Shown: positions 15,031 through 22,458, counted from the stretch's first letter. The stretch: 22,458 nucleotides of DNA from JAHHUH01 sp045123075 (GCA_045123075.1 JBGVIJ010000053.1:1-22458); one strand, 5' to 3'. The notes: generated by a model not told the origin, from the letters alone. Made by a program: numbers and translations.

Positions 15031-16226
15031 AATTGTACCTCCGTACATAATGCAGTAAGCTTTTGTAAAATAGTCAAGTTTTCTTCGGGAGTGCCTAAGG
15101 TTATGCGCAAGCAACCTGTAAGTTTAGCGTGACCACTATAGTCACGAACAAGGATGCTGTTTTCCATTAAGTATTTGAACATCATCTTACCGCTTGCTAC
15201 TTGAGGAGTAAGGCTACGGTCATGGTATTTTCTTTCGTAAGTAAGTGCCAAAGCTTTGGTAAGTTCATCTTGAGCACAGAAGGTTACGAAATTGGTAGCA
15301 GTAGGCCAAACTTTAAAACCAAGCTTCGCCAAATATGCTGCCATTTTATCGCGCTCGCCACGTACCAGTTTAAGTTGTTCTTTATATAAGTCTTTGTTTT
15401 CGTACAAAGTCTTTGCCACCATCAAGGTATAAGCATTTACGTGATAAGGCAAAAGCGCTTTGCCTAATAAACGCATTACGCCTGCAGCACCTACTGCGTA
15501 ACCGCAACGCAAGCCTGCTAAACCATAAGCTTTAGAGAAAGTGCGGAACACCATTAAATTACTGTACTTGCCTACCAAACTTAAAGTAGAGCCTGCTACA
15601 AGCCACAATTTGTTCAGCGGACGCATATCTGTAGGTGGAACTTCTTTACCGTCAGCAAATTCCATATAAGCTTCGTCCATAATTACAGGACATTCCACGT
15701 TGGCAATAATCTTTTCCATATCTGCCAAAGAGTTGTAGTTGCCAGTAGGGTTATTGGGATTGCACACAATGAGAAGCGCAGGACGTTCTCTTTCGCAGAA
15801 CTCAATAACAACATCTGGGTCAATGTAACCTTCTTCAGTCAAAGGATATGGAGCAGCAACGCTATCACTTAAAGTTGCGTACTCACCGTACATAGAAAAA
15901 GAAGGATAGGGAACGGCAATCTTCTTGCCATAACCGCCAAACACATAACAAGCAACTTGCAAGAGTTCGCTGGAGCCATTACCAATTTTTACATTAGCAA
16001 TATCTAAATCCAGCTCTTGAGCAATTGCTTCGCATAAATTTTCTGCTTTAATAGGCGGGTAACGATTAAAAGGAAAGCTTTGAGTTCTTTCCAGAACAGC
16101 TTGGCGCACCGCTTCGGGCATTTCGTAATTGCTTTCGTTAGCATTTACGATGATGTCCGCCGCCACGTGCTCTACGGAATATTCTTCCATGGATTCTAAG
16201 CCTTTGCGAATTGCAAAATCTGCCAT
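15027..16226 (-). CDS. hisC: Histidinol-phosphate aminotransferase, with two insertions
   Basis: This PLP enzyme transfers an amino group from glutamate to imidazole acetol phosphate. Fold-type I features are intact: NPNNPTG (156-162), DEAY (184-187), the PLP lysine K232 in RTFSKAYGLAGLR and the C-terminal LRITLGTPEEN. The 399 residues are longer than the usual 350-365. Extra sequence appears at about 195-222, between EFADG and the PLP-lysine strand, and at about 329-350, before the SILVRDYSG segment. Both lie between core elements and do not break motifs. The ATG is 4 nt after the hisD stop with a weak GGGAAG site, so coupling is likely. Confidence 0.95.
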   Translation of the reverse strand: MADFAIRKGLESMEEYSVEHVAADIIVNANESNYEMPEAVRQAVLERTQSFPFNRYPPIKAENLCEAIAQELDLDIANVKIGNGSSELLQVACYVFGGYGKKIAVPYPSFSMYGEYATLSDSVAAPYPLTEEGYIDPDVVIEFCERERPALLIVCNPNNPTGNYNSLADMEKIIANVECPVIMDEAYMEFADGKEVPPTDMRPLNKLWLVAGSTLSLVGKYSNLMVFRTFSKAYGLAGLRCGYAVGAAGVMRLLGKALLPYHVNAYTLMVAKTLYENKDLYKEQLKLVRGERDKMAAYLAKLGFKVWPTATNFVTFCAQDELTKALALTYERKYHDRSLTPQVASGKMMFKYLMENSILVRDYSGHAKLTGCLRITLGTPEENLTILQKLTALCTEVQL

Positions 16227-16230
16227 AGGC

Positions 16231-17577
16231 TCACTTCCCTTCTACACGTTTGCGGATAGCGTTAGCGTGAGCACGCAAGCCTTCCGCTTCAGCCATGGCA
16301 ATAACATCGTCTGCTACTTCTGCCAAGGCTGCACCTGTATAAGAAATGATGCTGGTCTTTTTCATAAAGGTTTCTACATTCAAAACAGAATAGAATTTTG
16401 CAGTACCACCAGTGGGCAGAATGTGGTTGGGACCTGCATAGTAATCTCCCAAAGGTTCAGGGGAGTATTGTCCCAAGAAGATTGCACCTGCATTGCGAAT
16501 GTAGGGCAAAATTTCAAAGGGAGCTTTAGTCATAACTTCCAAATGTTCCGGTGCAGAAATGTTAGCCATTTCAATTACGGTCGCCATATCGCTAGCGAGG
16601 ATGATCTTACCGTAGTTAGCAAGAGCAGTGGAAGCAATTTCTTGACGAGGAAGTTGTGCCAGTTGTACTTCAATTTCTTCAGCCACAGCATTTGCCACAG
16701 CTTCGCTATCAGTTACGAGGATGGCACTTGCCAAGGGGTCATGTTCAGCTTGGCTAAGAAGGTCTGCCGCCAAGTATGTGGGATTAGCAGTTTCGTCAGC
16801 GATAACCAAAATTTCACTGGGTCCTGCCAACATATCTATATCGCAGTGACCATACACTGCTTTTTTCGCCAAGGTAACAAAGATGTTACCGGGGCCGGTA
16901 ATCTTTTCAACTTTAGGAACGGTTTCAGTACCAAAGGCAAGAGCCGCTACTGCTTGAGCACCGCCCATTTTATAAATTTCAGTTACGCCAATTTCTTTTG
17001 CAGTAACAAGCACGTAGGGGTTTACTTTACCATCTCTACCACAAGGAACTGCCATTACGATGCGGGGTACGCCTGCTACTTTCGCGGGGCAAGCATTCAT
17101 AATTACAGAAGAAGGATACGCCGCAGTACCACCGGGTACATAAATACCAACGGAATCCACCGGAGTAACTTTTTGACCGAGCATTGCGCCGTACGGACGG
17201 TTTGTCAGCCAAGTTTTAGGCATTTGTTCTTCATGGAATTTAGTAACGTTAGCAATAGCGCGTTTAATGGCTGCTACTACTTCCGGTTTAGTCAAAGCTT
17301 CTGCTTCAGCAAATTCTGCTGCGGTTACGCGAATGTTGCTTGCGTCCAAACCAGCTTTATCAATCAAATTGGTGTAGTAAAATAATTTTTCGTCGCCTTC
17401 AGCACGAACGTCTGCAACGATGCGGTCTACAACTTGCGCCGCAGTCAGGGGAGCGCCGAACATAGCAGTAACGCCTGCTTGCACTCCGGGAGAAAGCACA
17501 CATTCGTCAAAAGCTTTTTTCTTCATTAAATTTGCAATTTGTTGAGCGTTCATGGCTCTTGCATCAGTAACTTGCAT
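16231..17577 (-). CDS. hisD: Histidinol dehydrogenase
   Basis: HisD oxidises histidinol to histidine in two NAD-dependent steps and needs zinc. The NAD-binding region has YVPGGTAAYPSS, and the zinc and catalytic motifs LSQAEHDPLASA, SAPEHLEVM and GPNHILPTGGTA are all present. The open frame starts at ATG 17595, but a GAGAGGG ribosome binding site lies inside that extension and 9 nt before ATG 17577. The later start also avoids overlap with hisZG and gives 448 residues beginning MQVTDARAMN, so I use it. It begins 1 nt after the hisZG stop. Confidence 0.97.
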   Translation of the reverse strand: MQVTDARAMNAQQIANLMKKKAFDECVLSPGVQAGVTAMFGAPLTAAQVVDRIVADVRAEGDEKLFYYTNLIDKAGLDASNIRVTAAEFAEAEALTKPEVVAAIKRAIANVTKFHEEQMPKTWLTNRPYGAMLGQKVTPVDSVGIYVPGGTAAYPSSVIMNACPAKVAGVPRIVMAVPCGRDGKVNPYVLVTAKEIGVTEIYKMGGAQAVAALAFGTETVPKVEKITGPGNIFVTLAKKAVYGHCDIDMLAGPSEILVIADETANPTYLAADLLSQAEHDPLASAILVTDSEAVANAVAEEIEVQLAQLPRQEIASTALANYGKIILASDMATVIEMANISAPEHLEVMTKAPFEILPYIRNAGAIFLGQYSPEPLGDYYAGPNHILPTGGTAKFYSVLNVETFMKKTSIISYTGAALAEVADDVIAMAEAEGLRAHANAIRKRVEGK

Positions 17578-17578
17578 T

Positions 17579-19204
17579 TTATTTATCCCTCTCATTCAAA
17601 ACAGCTCGTAAATCTTCTACTAATTTATGTAAGCGAGCGAACTTTAATTTAAAGCTTGCACGATTGGCAATCAAACGTGCAGTTGCAGTAAAGATAGAAT
17701 CTACTTCTACCAAATTATTTTCTCTTAAAGTAGTACCTGTTTCCACAATATCTACAATAACTTCGCTTAAACCAATCAACGGACCAAGTTCGATGGAACC
17801 GTTCAATTTAACGATTTCATTTTGCACACCTAATTTATTGAAATAAGTTCTTGCGCAGTTGGGGTACTTAGTTGCCACGCGAATGTGAGCGTAGTCTGTA
17901 AGTTTAGCACGTTGATTTTTTTCAGGCACAGCCATCATCAAGCGACATTTGCCAAAACCTAAGTCCAAAAGTTCTACAACGTCTTTATTTTCTTCCAATA
18001 ATACATCTTTACCAATGAAGCCAATATCTGCCGCACCATGTTCAACATAAGTAGGAACGTCTACAGTCTTAGCAATAATGAAACGTACTTTAGCTTCTTC
18101 ATTGGTGATTACCAGCTTACGGGAATCTTCTACAACATTCTCACCACTAAAGCCAACTTTTTCTAAGAGTGCATAGCTTTTCTTGAACAACTTACCTTTG
18201 GGCATTGCGATGGTGATGTATTCGTCAGCAGTGTTTCTCTCCAAGGCAAGCAGTACACGGTCAATGCCAATGGCAAAACCTGTAGCAGGACAATCAAGAC
18301 CGAAGCCTTGCATCATTTTATCGTAACGACCACCGCCGGCAACAGGATAACCCATTTCCGGAACATATACTTCAAAGAGCATACCGGTATAGTAATCAAG
18401 AGCGCGATACAAACCTAAGTTAAAGCTTACAAATTTACCTGCTCCGTGTTTTTCTACCAATTCGTAAATTTGGCCAAGGTCTTTCAACGCCGCCAAACAT
18501 TTCTCATTTTGCACAACGTTTGCCAATTTATCAAGAAGCTCTACGCCACCTTGCAAGAACAAGAAATCAGCAAAGAGCTGTTTAATTTCGGGAGCAATAC
18601 CCTCTGTAGCATCAGTTAGTTCTTGTAAGCCAACTGCGTCATGACGGCGCAAGCAGTCCTTCAATTGAGCAACTTGTTCTGCATTAAAGCCGACTTCTTC
18701 TGCCAAGCCATTGATGAAGCCAACATGACCAACGCTAAAAGCAAAAGTTTCTAAGCCGGTAGCTTGCAAAGCTTGTACTGCCAAAGCAATAATCTCCGCG
18801 TCAGCTTCTGCACCTTGAGCACCAAAGAATTCTACGCCAGCTTGTTCAAACTCGCATTGGCGTCCCATTTGAATTTCTTCATAACGATACAAATTTGCAA
18901 GATAGCATAAACGTTTGCTGCCTTCTTTTTGTTGCAAGCGAGTAGCTGCCAAACGAGCAATAGGAGCAGTCATATCGTTACGCAGTACCAATAAATTATT
19001 ATTGCGGTCAAAAAAGCGGAAGTCGCTATCTTTAACCATACTACCAAAAGTATCAGCGTATTCAAAACCGGGAGTCTTTACTTCTTCGTAGCCCCAGTTT
19101 TCAAAAATATCCAGAATAGCATTTTCTATTTTACGGCGACGTTTCATTTCGCCGGGCAATATATCTTTAGTACCATAGGGTACTTGGTAAACCTTATTCA
19201 GCAC
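17579..19204 (-). CDS. hisZG: Fused HisZ-HisG: ATP phosphoribosyltransferase regulatory and catalytic subunits
   Basis: This protein catalyses and regulates the committed step, PRPP plus ATP to PR-ATP. Residues 1 to about 326 are HisZ, a HisRS paralogue, with RNDMTAPIAR (75-84), YRYEEIQMGRQCEFEQAG (106-123), GGGRYDKMMQGFG (290-302) and class II motif 3 (ATGFAIGIDR, 307-316). Residues 329-541 are short-form HisG, from YITIAMPKGKLF through ADIGFIGKD to the PRPP loop DIVETGTTLRENN. Separate HisZ proteins usually carry about 60 more residues after motif 3; here HisG follows within about 12 residues. The reading frame is continuous, so this is not a sequencing artefact of adjacent genes. The start is GTG 19204, overlapping yerC by 11 nt. 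Short-form HisG needs HisZ for activity, so fusion fixes a 1:1 ratio. Confidence 0.95.
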   Translation of the reverse strand: MLNKVYQVPYGTKDILPGEMKRRRKIENAILDIFENWGYEEVKTPGFEYADTFGSMVKDSDFRFFDRNNNLLVLRNDMTAPIARLAATRLQQKEGSKRLCYLANLYRYEEIQMGRQCEFEQAGVEFFGAQGAEADAEIIALAVQALQATGLETFAFSVGHVGFINGLAEEVGFNAEQVAQLKDCLRRHDAVGLQELTDATEGIAPEIKQLFADFLFLQGGVELLDKLANVVQNEKCLAALKDLGQIYELVEKHGAGKFVSFNLGLYRALDYYTGMLFEVYVPEMGYPVAGGGRYDKMMQGFGLDCPATGFAIGIDRVLLALERNTADEYITIAMPKGKLFKKSYALLEKVGFSGENVVEDSRKLVITNEEAKVRFIIAKTVDVPTYVEHGAADIGFIGKDVLLEENKDVVELLDLGFGKCRLMMAVPEKNQRAKLTDYAHIRVATKYPNCARTYFNKLGVQNEIVKLNGSIELGPLIGLSEVIVDIVETGTTLRENNLVEVDSIFTATARLIANRASFKLKFARLHKLVEDLRAVLNERDK

Positions 19205-19502
19205 TTTCCTCTTTCCCCTTCCTAATTACAGGCATTACGGAATTGTAACCGTCAGCACCATATACCAAGCAGCGTTTTACGCGGGAAATGGTTGCAGTGC
19301 TTGCGCCTGTTTTGCTAACAATTTCTTCATATATACTACCTTCATCTAACATACGGGCAACTTCCAAACGTTGCGCCAATGCTTTCAGCTCACTGATAGT
19401 GCAAATGTCTTCAAAAAAATTGTAGCATTGTTCTTTATCTTTCAAACTTAGGATTGCCTCAAAAAGTTGTTCTGTCAAATGATCATGATGCTTCGCTGCC
19501 AT
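19194..19502 (-). CDS. yerC: YerC/YecD-family TrpR-related regulator, probable histidine repressor (HisR)
   Basis: This 102-residue protein belongs to the TrpR superfamily. It has a helical N-terminal part (LTEQLFEAILSLKDKEQCYNF), the EDICTISELKALAQRLEVAR segment and a helix-turn-helix at about 55-80 (YEEIVSKTGASTATISRVKR). The family is widespread in Firmicutes, where comparative genomics has proposed YerC-like proteins as histidine-responsive regulators (HisR). Being first gene of the his operon, it probably controls itself and the pathway. The ATG has GGAGG 9 nt upstream, and the 3' end overlaps hisZG by 11 nt. The effector is inferred, not visible in the sequence. Confidence 0.9.
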   Translation of the reverse strand: MAAKHHDHLTEQLFEAILSLKDKEQCYNFFEDICTISELKALAQRLEVARMLDEGSIYEEIVSKTGASTATISRVKRCLVYGADGYNSVMPVIRKGKEESAE

Positions 19503-19523
19503 AACCTTTCCCTCCTATTAAAA

Positions 19524-19542
19524 CCTTAGCTTTCCACTAAAG
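19524..19542. promoter_or_regulatory. Candidate operator of the TrpR-like regulator in the his leader
   Basis: CCTTAG and CTAAAG are inverted half-sites with one mismatch, separated by 7 nt. The half-site style recalls the CTAG half-sites of the trp operator. It lies about 20-40 nt after the expected his transcription start, a plausible repression site. A longer imperfect palindrome (19528-19546) overlaps it. Confidence 0.35.
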
Positions 19543-19570
19543 AGCTTTTATTTTAAAATCACTTTACCTT

Positions 19571-19599
19571 ACTTTAATCCTTTATCTCGTGAAAGTCAA
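19571..19599 (-). promoter_or_regulatory. Promoter of the histidine operon
   Basis: On the minus strand TTGACT (19599-19594) and TAAAGT (19576-19571) are separated by 17 nt. Transcription would begin near 19564, giving a leader of only about 60 nt before yerC, too short for a T-box. Confidence 0.65.
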
Positions 19600-19630
19600 G
19601 GGAAATTTTTGTAATTTGGAAATATTTTTG

Positions 19631-19659
19631 TTGACATTATTTTAAAATTATCATATCAT
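19631..19659 (+). promoter_or_regulatory. Promoter of the metNIQ operon
   Basis: TTGACA (19631-19636) and TATCAT (19654-19659) are 17 nt apart, a strong sigma-A-type promoter. Transcription would start near 19666, just before the SAM riboswitch. It is divergent from the his promoter 30 bp away. Confidence 0.85.
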
Positions 19660-19681
19660 TAAACAATAAAGTTAACAGAAA

Positions 19682-19780
19682 TTTCATCAAGAGTAGCTGA
19701 GGGATTGGCCCAATGAAGCTACGGCAACCACACTTTTAGTGAACGGTGCCAAATCCAACGGAACTTTCCGGCAGATGAAG
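19682..19780 (+). ncRNA. SAM-I (S-box) riboswitch controlling metNIQ
   Basis: The conserved S-box core is clear: AAGAGTAGCTGAGGGATTGG, CCAATGAAGCTACGGCAACC, and the GGTGCCAAATCC block. P1 forms between TTCATC (19683-19688) and GATGAA (19774-19779). It lies between a strong promoter and an intrinsic terminator ahead of metN. The P1 3' strand GATGAAG (19774-19780) is identical to part of the terminator 3' arm and can pair with CTTCGTC (19805-19811) of its 5' arm to form the antiterminator. With SAM bound P1 is stable, the terminator forms and metNIQ is off. Confidence 0.97.
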
Positions 19781-19801
19781 TAGTGCAAACGCAAGAAATG
19801 T

Positions 19802-19830
19802 ACCCTTCGTCTAAGGATGAAGGGTTTTTT
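19802..19830 (+). terminator. Riboswitch-controlled intrinsic terminator before metN
   Basis: ACCCTTCGTC (19802-19811) pairs with GATGAAGGGT (19816-19825), with one G-U pair and loop TAAG, followed by six T. This is the expression platform of the SAM-I riboswitch. Confidence 0.93.
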
Positions 19831-19859
19831 GTGGTTTAATAATGAAAGGATAAGTAATA

Positions 19860-20897
19860 ATGATAGAACTTGTTAATGTCGAAAAGACTTATTACAGCAA
19901 AGCTGGTGACATCCACGCTTTGAAAACTACCAACCTGTCTATCAATGCTGGCGAAATCTTCGGCATCATCGGTTTGTCCGGTGCAGGCAAATCCACTTTG
20001 GTGCGCTGCATCAATATGTTGGAACGCCCCACTGCAGGCAAAGTTTATGTTGACGGTCAAGAACTGACTGCCATGAACAAAACCGAGCTGAACAAAACTC
20101 GCCAAAGTATTGGTATGATTTTCCAACACTTTAACTTGTTGGCTTCCCGTACTGTTTATGAAAACATCGCTTTCCCCTTGGAAATCCAAGGTCTCAGCAA
20201 AGCAGAAATCGATAAACGTGTACGTCCTCTTCTGGAACTGGTACAACTGGAAACCAGAGCTAACTACTACCCCAGCCAACTTTCCGGCGGTCAAAAACAA
20301 CGTGTAGGTATCGCTCGTGCTTTGGCAAGCAATCCGAAAGTTTTGCTCTGCGACGAAGCAACCAGTGCACTTGACCCCCAAACTACTAAATCCATTCTTG
20401 ACCTGCTCAAAGACATCAATAAAAAAATGCAACTTACCATCGTAATGATTACTCACCAAATGGAAGTAGTAACTGAAGTTTGCGACCGCGTTGCTGTAAT
20501 TGACAATGGTGAAATCATTGAGCAAGGTAACATGGTAGACGTGTTCACCAATCCGCAACACGAAACCACCAAAGAATTTACTAAGAGCGTTATGAACGCA
20601 GAACTCCCTGAAATCGTGAAAGCAATGAATCTTTCCGACAAATATGTCGATAACAGCAAACTTATCGTACGTATTTCCTTCTTGGGTAATTCTGCAGGTG
20701 AACCTATCGTTTCCGGTATGGTTAAGAAATTTGACGTTGATGTAAGTATTTTGTTCGGCAACATCGCTCAACTGAAAGATGTTCCCTTCGGTACTTTGAT
20801 TATCGAAATCGCCGGTACTCATGAAGGCATTGAAAATGCTTTAGAATACTTGCACAATCAAAATCTGAAAACGGAGGTAATTGGTTATGAGTCCTGA
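19860..20897 (+). CDS. metN: Methionine ABC transporter ATP-binding protein
   Basis: MetN drives import of methionine through MetI at the cytoplasmic membrane. ABC motifs in the 345 residues are Walker A GLSGAGKST (38-46), Q-loop Q89, signature LSGGQ (141-145), Walker B VLLCDEATSALD (161-172) and the switch H199. A C-terminal NIL (regulatory, methionine-sensing) domain occupies about 265-340, which distinguishes MetN from other ABC ATPases and allows feedback by methionine. The ATG is 9 nt from AAAGGA at 19845-19850. It overlaps metI by 11 nt. Expression is set by the SAM-I riboswitch upstream. Confidence 0.97.
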   Translation: MIELVNVEKTYYSKAGDIHALKTTNLSINAGEIFGIIGLSGAGKSTLVRCINMLERPTAGKVYVDGQELTAMNKTELNKTRQSIGMIFQHFNLLASRTVYENIAFPLEIQGLSKAEIDKRVRPLLELVQLETRANYYPSQLSGGQKQRVGIARALASNPKVLLCDEATSALDPQTTKSILDLLKDINKKMQLTIVMITHQMEVVTEVCDRVAVIDNGEIIEQGNMVDVFTNPQHETTKEFTKSVMNAELPEIVKAMNLSDKYVDNSKLIVRISFLGNSAGEPIVSGMVKKFDVDVSILFGNIAQLKDVPFGTLIIEIAGTHEGIENALEYLHNQNLKTEVIGYES

Positions 20898-21546
20898 TAT
20901 GATTAATCTTTTGATAAAATCTTTCTGGGAAACCTGCTATATGGTTTTCGCCTCTGCGGCACTCGCTACCGCAGTAGGTATGCCTTTGGGTGTGATCTTG
21001 ACTGTTACCCGTAAAGACCACATCCTTCCTAACGCAACAATCAACTCCGTACTTGGTGCAGTAGTAAACGCAACTCGTTCTACTCCGTTTATTATCTTGA
21101 TGGTAGCAATCATTCCTGTAACTCGTATGATTGTAGGCTCTTCCATCGGTACTACCGCAGCAATCGTTCCGCTGACTATTTCTGCAGCTCCGTTCATTGC
21201 CCGCATTATTGAATCTTCCCTTTTGGAAATCAACCCCGGTATCATCGAAGCAGCTCAAGCAATGGGTGCAAGCCCCATGCAAATCATCCGTAAAGTTCTG
21301 CTCCCCGAAGCATTGCACTCCATCGTACTTGGCGTAACCCTCGCAATCATCAGCTTGATTGGTTACTCTGCAATGGCAGGCGCACTTGGCGGCGGTGGCT
21401 TGGGTGACTTGGCAATTCGTTACGGTTACCAACGTTTCCAAATGCACGTAATGGTTGTAACCGTTGTTGTCCTCATCGTAATGGTTCAAGTAATGCAATC
21501 CTTCGGTGATTGGATGAGTAAAAAACTCAACAAAAACAAATTGTAA
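20887..21546 (+). CDS. metI: Methionine ABC transporter permease
   Basis: This membrane subunit of the D- and L-methionine importer has about five transmembrane segments. The coupling (EAA) loop is EAAQAMGASPMQIIRKVLLPEA-like, ahead of the IVLGVTLAIISLIG helix and the GALGGGGLGDLAIRYGY segment typical of MetI. The frame could open at TTG 20881, but GGAGG at 20873-20877 would be only 3 nt away; ATG 20887 is 9 nt away and gives 219 residues, so I use it. It sits between metN and metQ in the standard order. Confidence 0.96.
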   Translation: MSPDMINLLIKSFWETCYMVFASAALATAVGMPLGVILTVTRKDHILPNATINSVLGAVVNATRSTPFIILMVAIIPVTRMIVGSSIGTTAAIVPLTISAAPFIARIIESSLLEINPGIIEAAQAMGASPMQIIRKVLLPEALHSIVLGVTLAIISLIGYSAMAGALGGGGLGDLAIRYGYQRFQMHVMVVTVVVLIVMVQVMQSFGDWMSKKLNKNKL

Positions 21547-21577
21547 TTAATATTACCCCCTCAAGGAGGAATACATT

Positions 21578-22405
21578 ATGAAAAAGTTAGCAAAAATTTT
21601 GAGCATCGCAGCTCTTTGTGCATTCACCGCTTTTGCAGTAGGTTGTGGTGGCGATAAAAAAGCAGAAAAGAAAGCAGACACCAACGCTCCCATTAAAATT
21701 GGCGTAACCGCAGGTCCTCACGCTGAAATTATGGACAACGTAAAAAAACTTGCTGATAAAAAAGGCTTGAAAATTGAAGTTGTTGAATTCTCCGACTATG
21801 TAACTCCTAACGTTGCTTTGGCACAAGGCGAACTCTTTGCAAACTCCATGCAACACGCTCCATACTTGAAAGCAACCTTGGCTAAAGAACCTTCCTTTAA
21901 ATTAGTAGAAGTTTTCAAAACCGTAAACTTCCCCATGGCAGTTTACTCTCAAAAAGTAAAAAAAGGTGAAGAAATCCCCGAAGGCGCAATCGTCGGTATC
22001 CCTAATGACCCTTCCAACGGCGGTCGTGCACTGCTCCTCTTGGCTGACAAAGGCTTGATTCAAATTAAAGATAAAACCAATGTTGTTACTTCCATGAAAG
22101 ACGTAACCGCTAACCCGAAAAACTTGGTTATCCGCGAATTGGATGCTGCTATCATCCCCAACAGCTTGCCTGACTTGACCGTTGCTGTTATTAACTGCAA
22201 CTACGCTTTGCCTGCAGGCCTGAATCCCACCAATGATTCCATCCTTCTGGAAAATGCAGACAACCCGTTCCTGAACATCTTTGTTACTCGCGAAGCTAAT
22301 GTAAACGACCCGCGCATTAAACAATTGCAAGAAGTTTACCTATCCGCAGAAAACAAAAAATTCGTAAACGAATACTTCAAAGGCACCATCACTCCGGCTT
22401 GGTAA
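21578..22405 (+). CDS. metQ: Methionine-binding lipoprotein
   Basis: MetQ is the NlpA-family substrate-binding component that captures methionine outside the membrane and delivers it to MetNI. The 275 residues begin with a lipoprotein signal peptide; the lipobox AVGC places the lipidated cysteine at C23, followed by a Lys-rich linker. The mature part has the family landmarks IKIGVTAGPHAEIM, ANSMQHAPYL and IVGIPNDPSNGGRALLLL, and a closing NEYFKGTITPAW. The ribosome binding site AAGGAGG is about 8 nt before the ATG. A 31-nt gap follows metI, and an intrinsic terminator 25 nt later ends the operon at the window edge. Confidence 0.97.
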   Translation: MKKLAKILSIAALCAFTAFAVGCGGDKKAEKKADTNAPIKIGVTAGPHAEIMDNVKKLADKKGLKIEVVEFSDYVTPNVALAQGELFANSMQHAPYLKATLAKEPSFKLVEVFKTVNFPMAVYSQKVKKGEEIPEGAIVGIPNDPSNGGRALLLLADKGLIQIKDKTNVVTSMKDVTANPKNLVIRELDAAIIPNSLPDLTVAVINCNYALPAGLNPTNDSILLENADNPFLNIFVTREANVNDPRIKQLQEVYLSAENKKFVNEYFKGTITPAW

Positions 22406-22430
22406 AAATCTTTTAGTTCTAAGACGACAA

Positions 22431-22458
22431 AAACCGTTCCTCAATTGAGGAACGGTTT
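22431..22458 (+). terminator. Intrinsic terminator after metQ, at the right edge
   Basis: AAACCGTTCCTCAA and TTGAGGAACGGTTT form a perfect 28-nt palindrome beginning 25 nt after the metQ stop. The T-tract begins at the edge (GGTTT), so its full length cannot be seen. Confidence 0.88.

Noticed and set aside
15031..15114. N-terminal extension of hisB to 15114
   Set aside because: It lies inside hisC, lacks family similarity, and a good ribosome binding site serves ATG 15030.
16129..17385. Long plus-strand open frame of 418 codons opposite hisC and hisD
   Set aside because: It is antisense to two well-supported genes, has no ribosome binding site or recognisable domain, and its composition (many Phe, Asn, Cys, His) is that of a reverse-strand shadow.
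19836..20822. Minus-strand open frame of 328 codons opposite metN
   Set aside because: The metN frame has complete ABC motifs and a riboswitch; the reverse frame has no support.

Overview
The window looks like chromosomal DNA of a Gram-positive-lineage anaerobe (Firmicutes/Bacillota). The signs are a SAM-I riboswitch on a methionine transporter operon, a YerC/TrpR-type regulator heading a his operon, a ComG-like pseudopilin cluster, strong GGAGG ribosome binding sites and an [FeFe] hydrogenase. A member of the Negativicutes (for example the Acidaminococcaceae or Veillonellaceae) is my best guess, but this is inference from gene style, not from a marker gene. I see no tRNA, rRNA, CRISPR array, transposase or phage gene, so this reads as core-genome sequence.

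Layout. Positions 1-6878 are mostly purine and pyrimidine salvage. A minus-strand set carries adenine deaminase (ade), uracil phosphoribosyltransferase (upp) and a truncated DUF815-type ATPase that runs off the left edge. Hypoxanthine phosphoribosyltransferase (hpt) is divergent on the plus strand. It faces, across a strong bidirectional terminator, an NCS2 purine permease and a monomeric [FeFe] hydrogenase, both on the minus strand. A lone metallophosphoesterase follows at 7068-7760 (+).

Positions 7803-11511 (-) hold a compact, overlapping pseudopilin cluster: a GspF/ComGB membrane protein, a ComGC-like major pseudopilin, three minor prepilin-like proteins, and a last protein that joins a prepilin-like N-terminus to a beta-helix-like repeat domain. 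Neither the assembly ATPase nor the prepilin peptidase is present.

Positions 11684-19502 (-) form one tightly packed histidine operon: yerC (HisR-type regulator), a fused hisZ-hisG gene, hisD, hisC, hisB, hisH, hisA, hisF and hisIE. It covers the pathway from PRPP to histidine except histinol-phosphate phosphatase, which must lie elsewhere. The operon ends in an 18-bp-stem terminator whose core is one base away from the ParB-binding site parS. Its leader is too short for a T-box but holds a candidate TrpR-type operator.

Positions 19631-22458 (+) are a complete methionine uptake operon: sigma-A-type promoter, SAM-I riboswitch with intrinsic terminator, metN, metI, metQ and a closing terminator.

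The most notable points are the in-frame HisZ-HisG fusion with a shortened HisZ part, the parS-like core in the his terminator, the pilus locus without an ATPase and with an unusual beta-helix prepilin, the stand-alone group B-like hydrogenase, and an 11-nt complementarity between the hpt leader and the ade ribosome binding site. I found no clearly novel multi-gene system.
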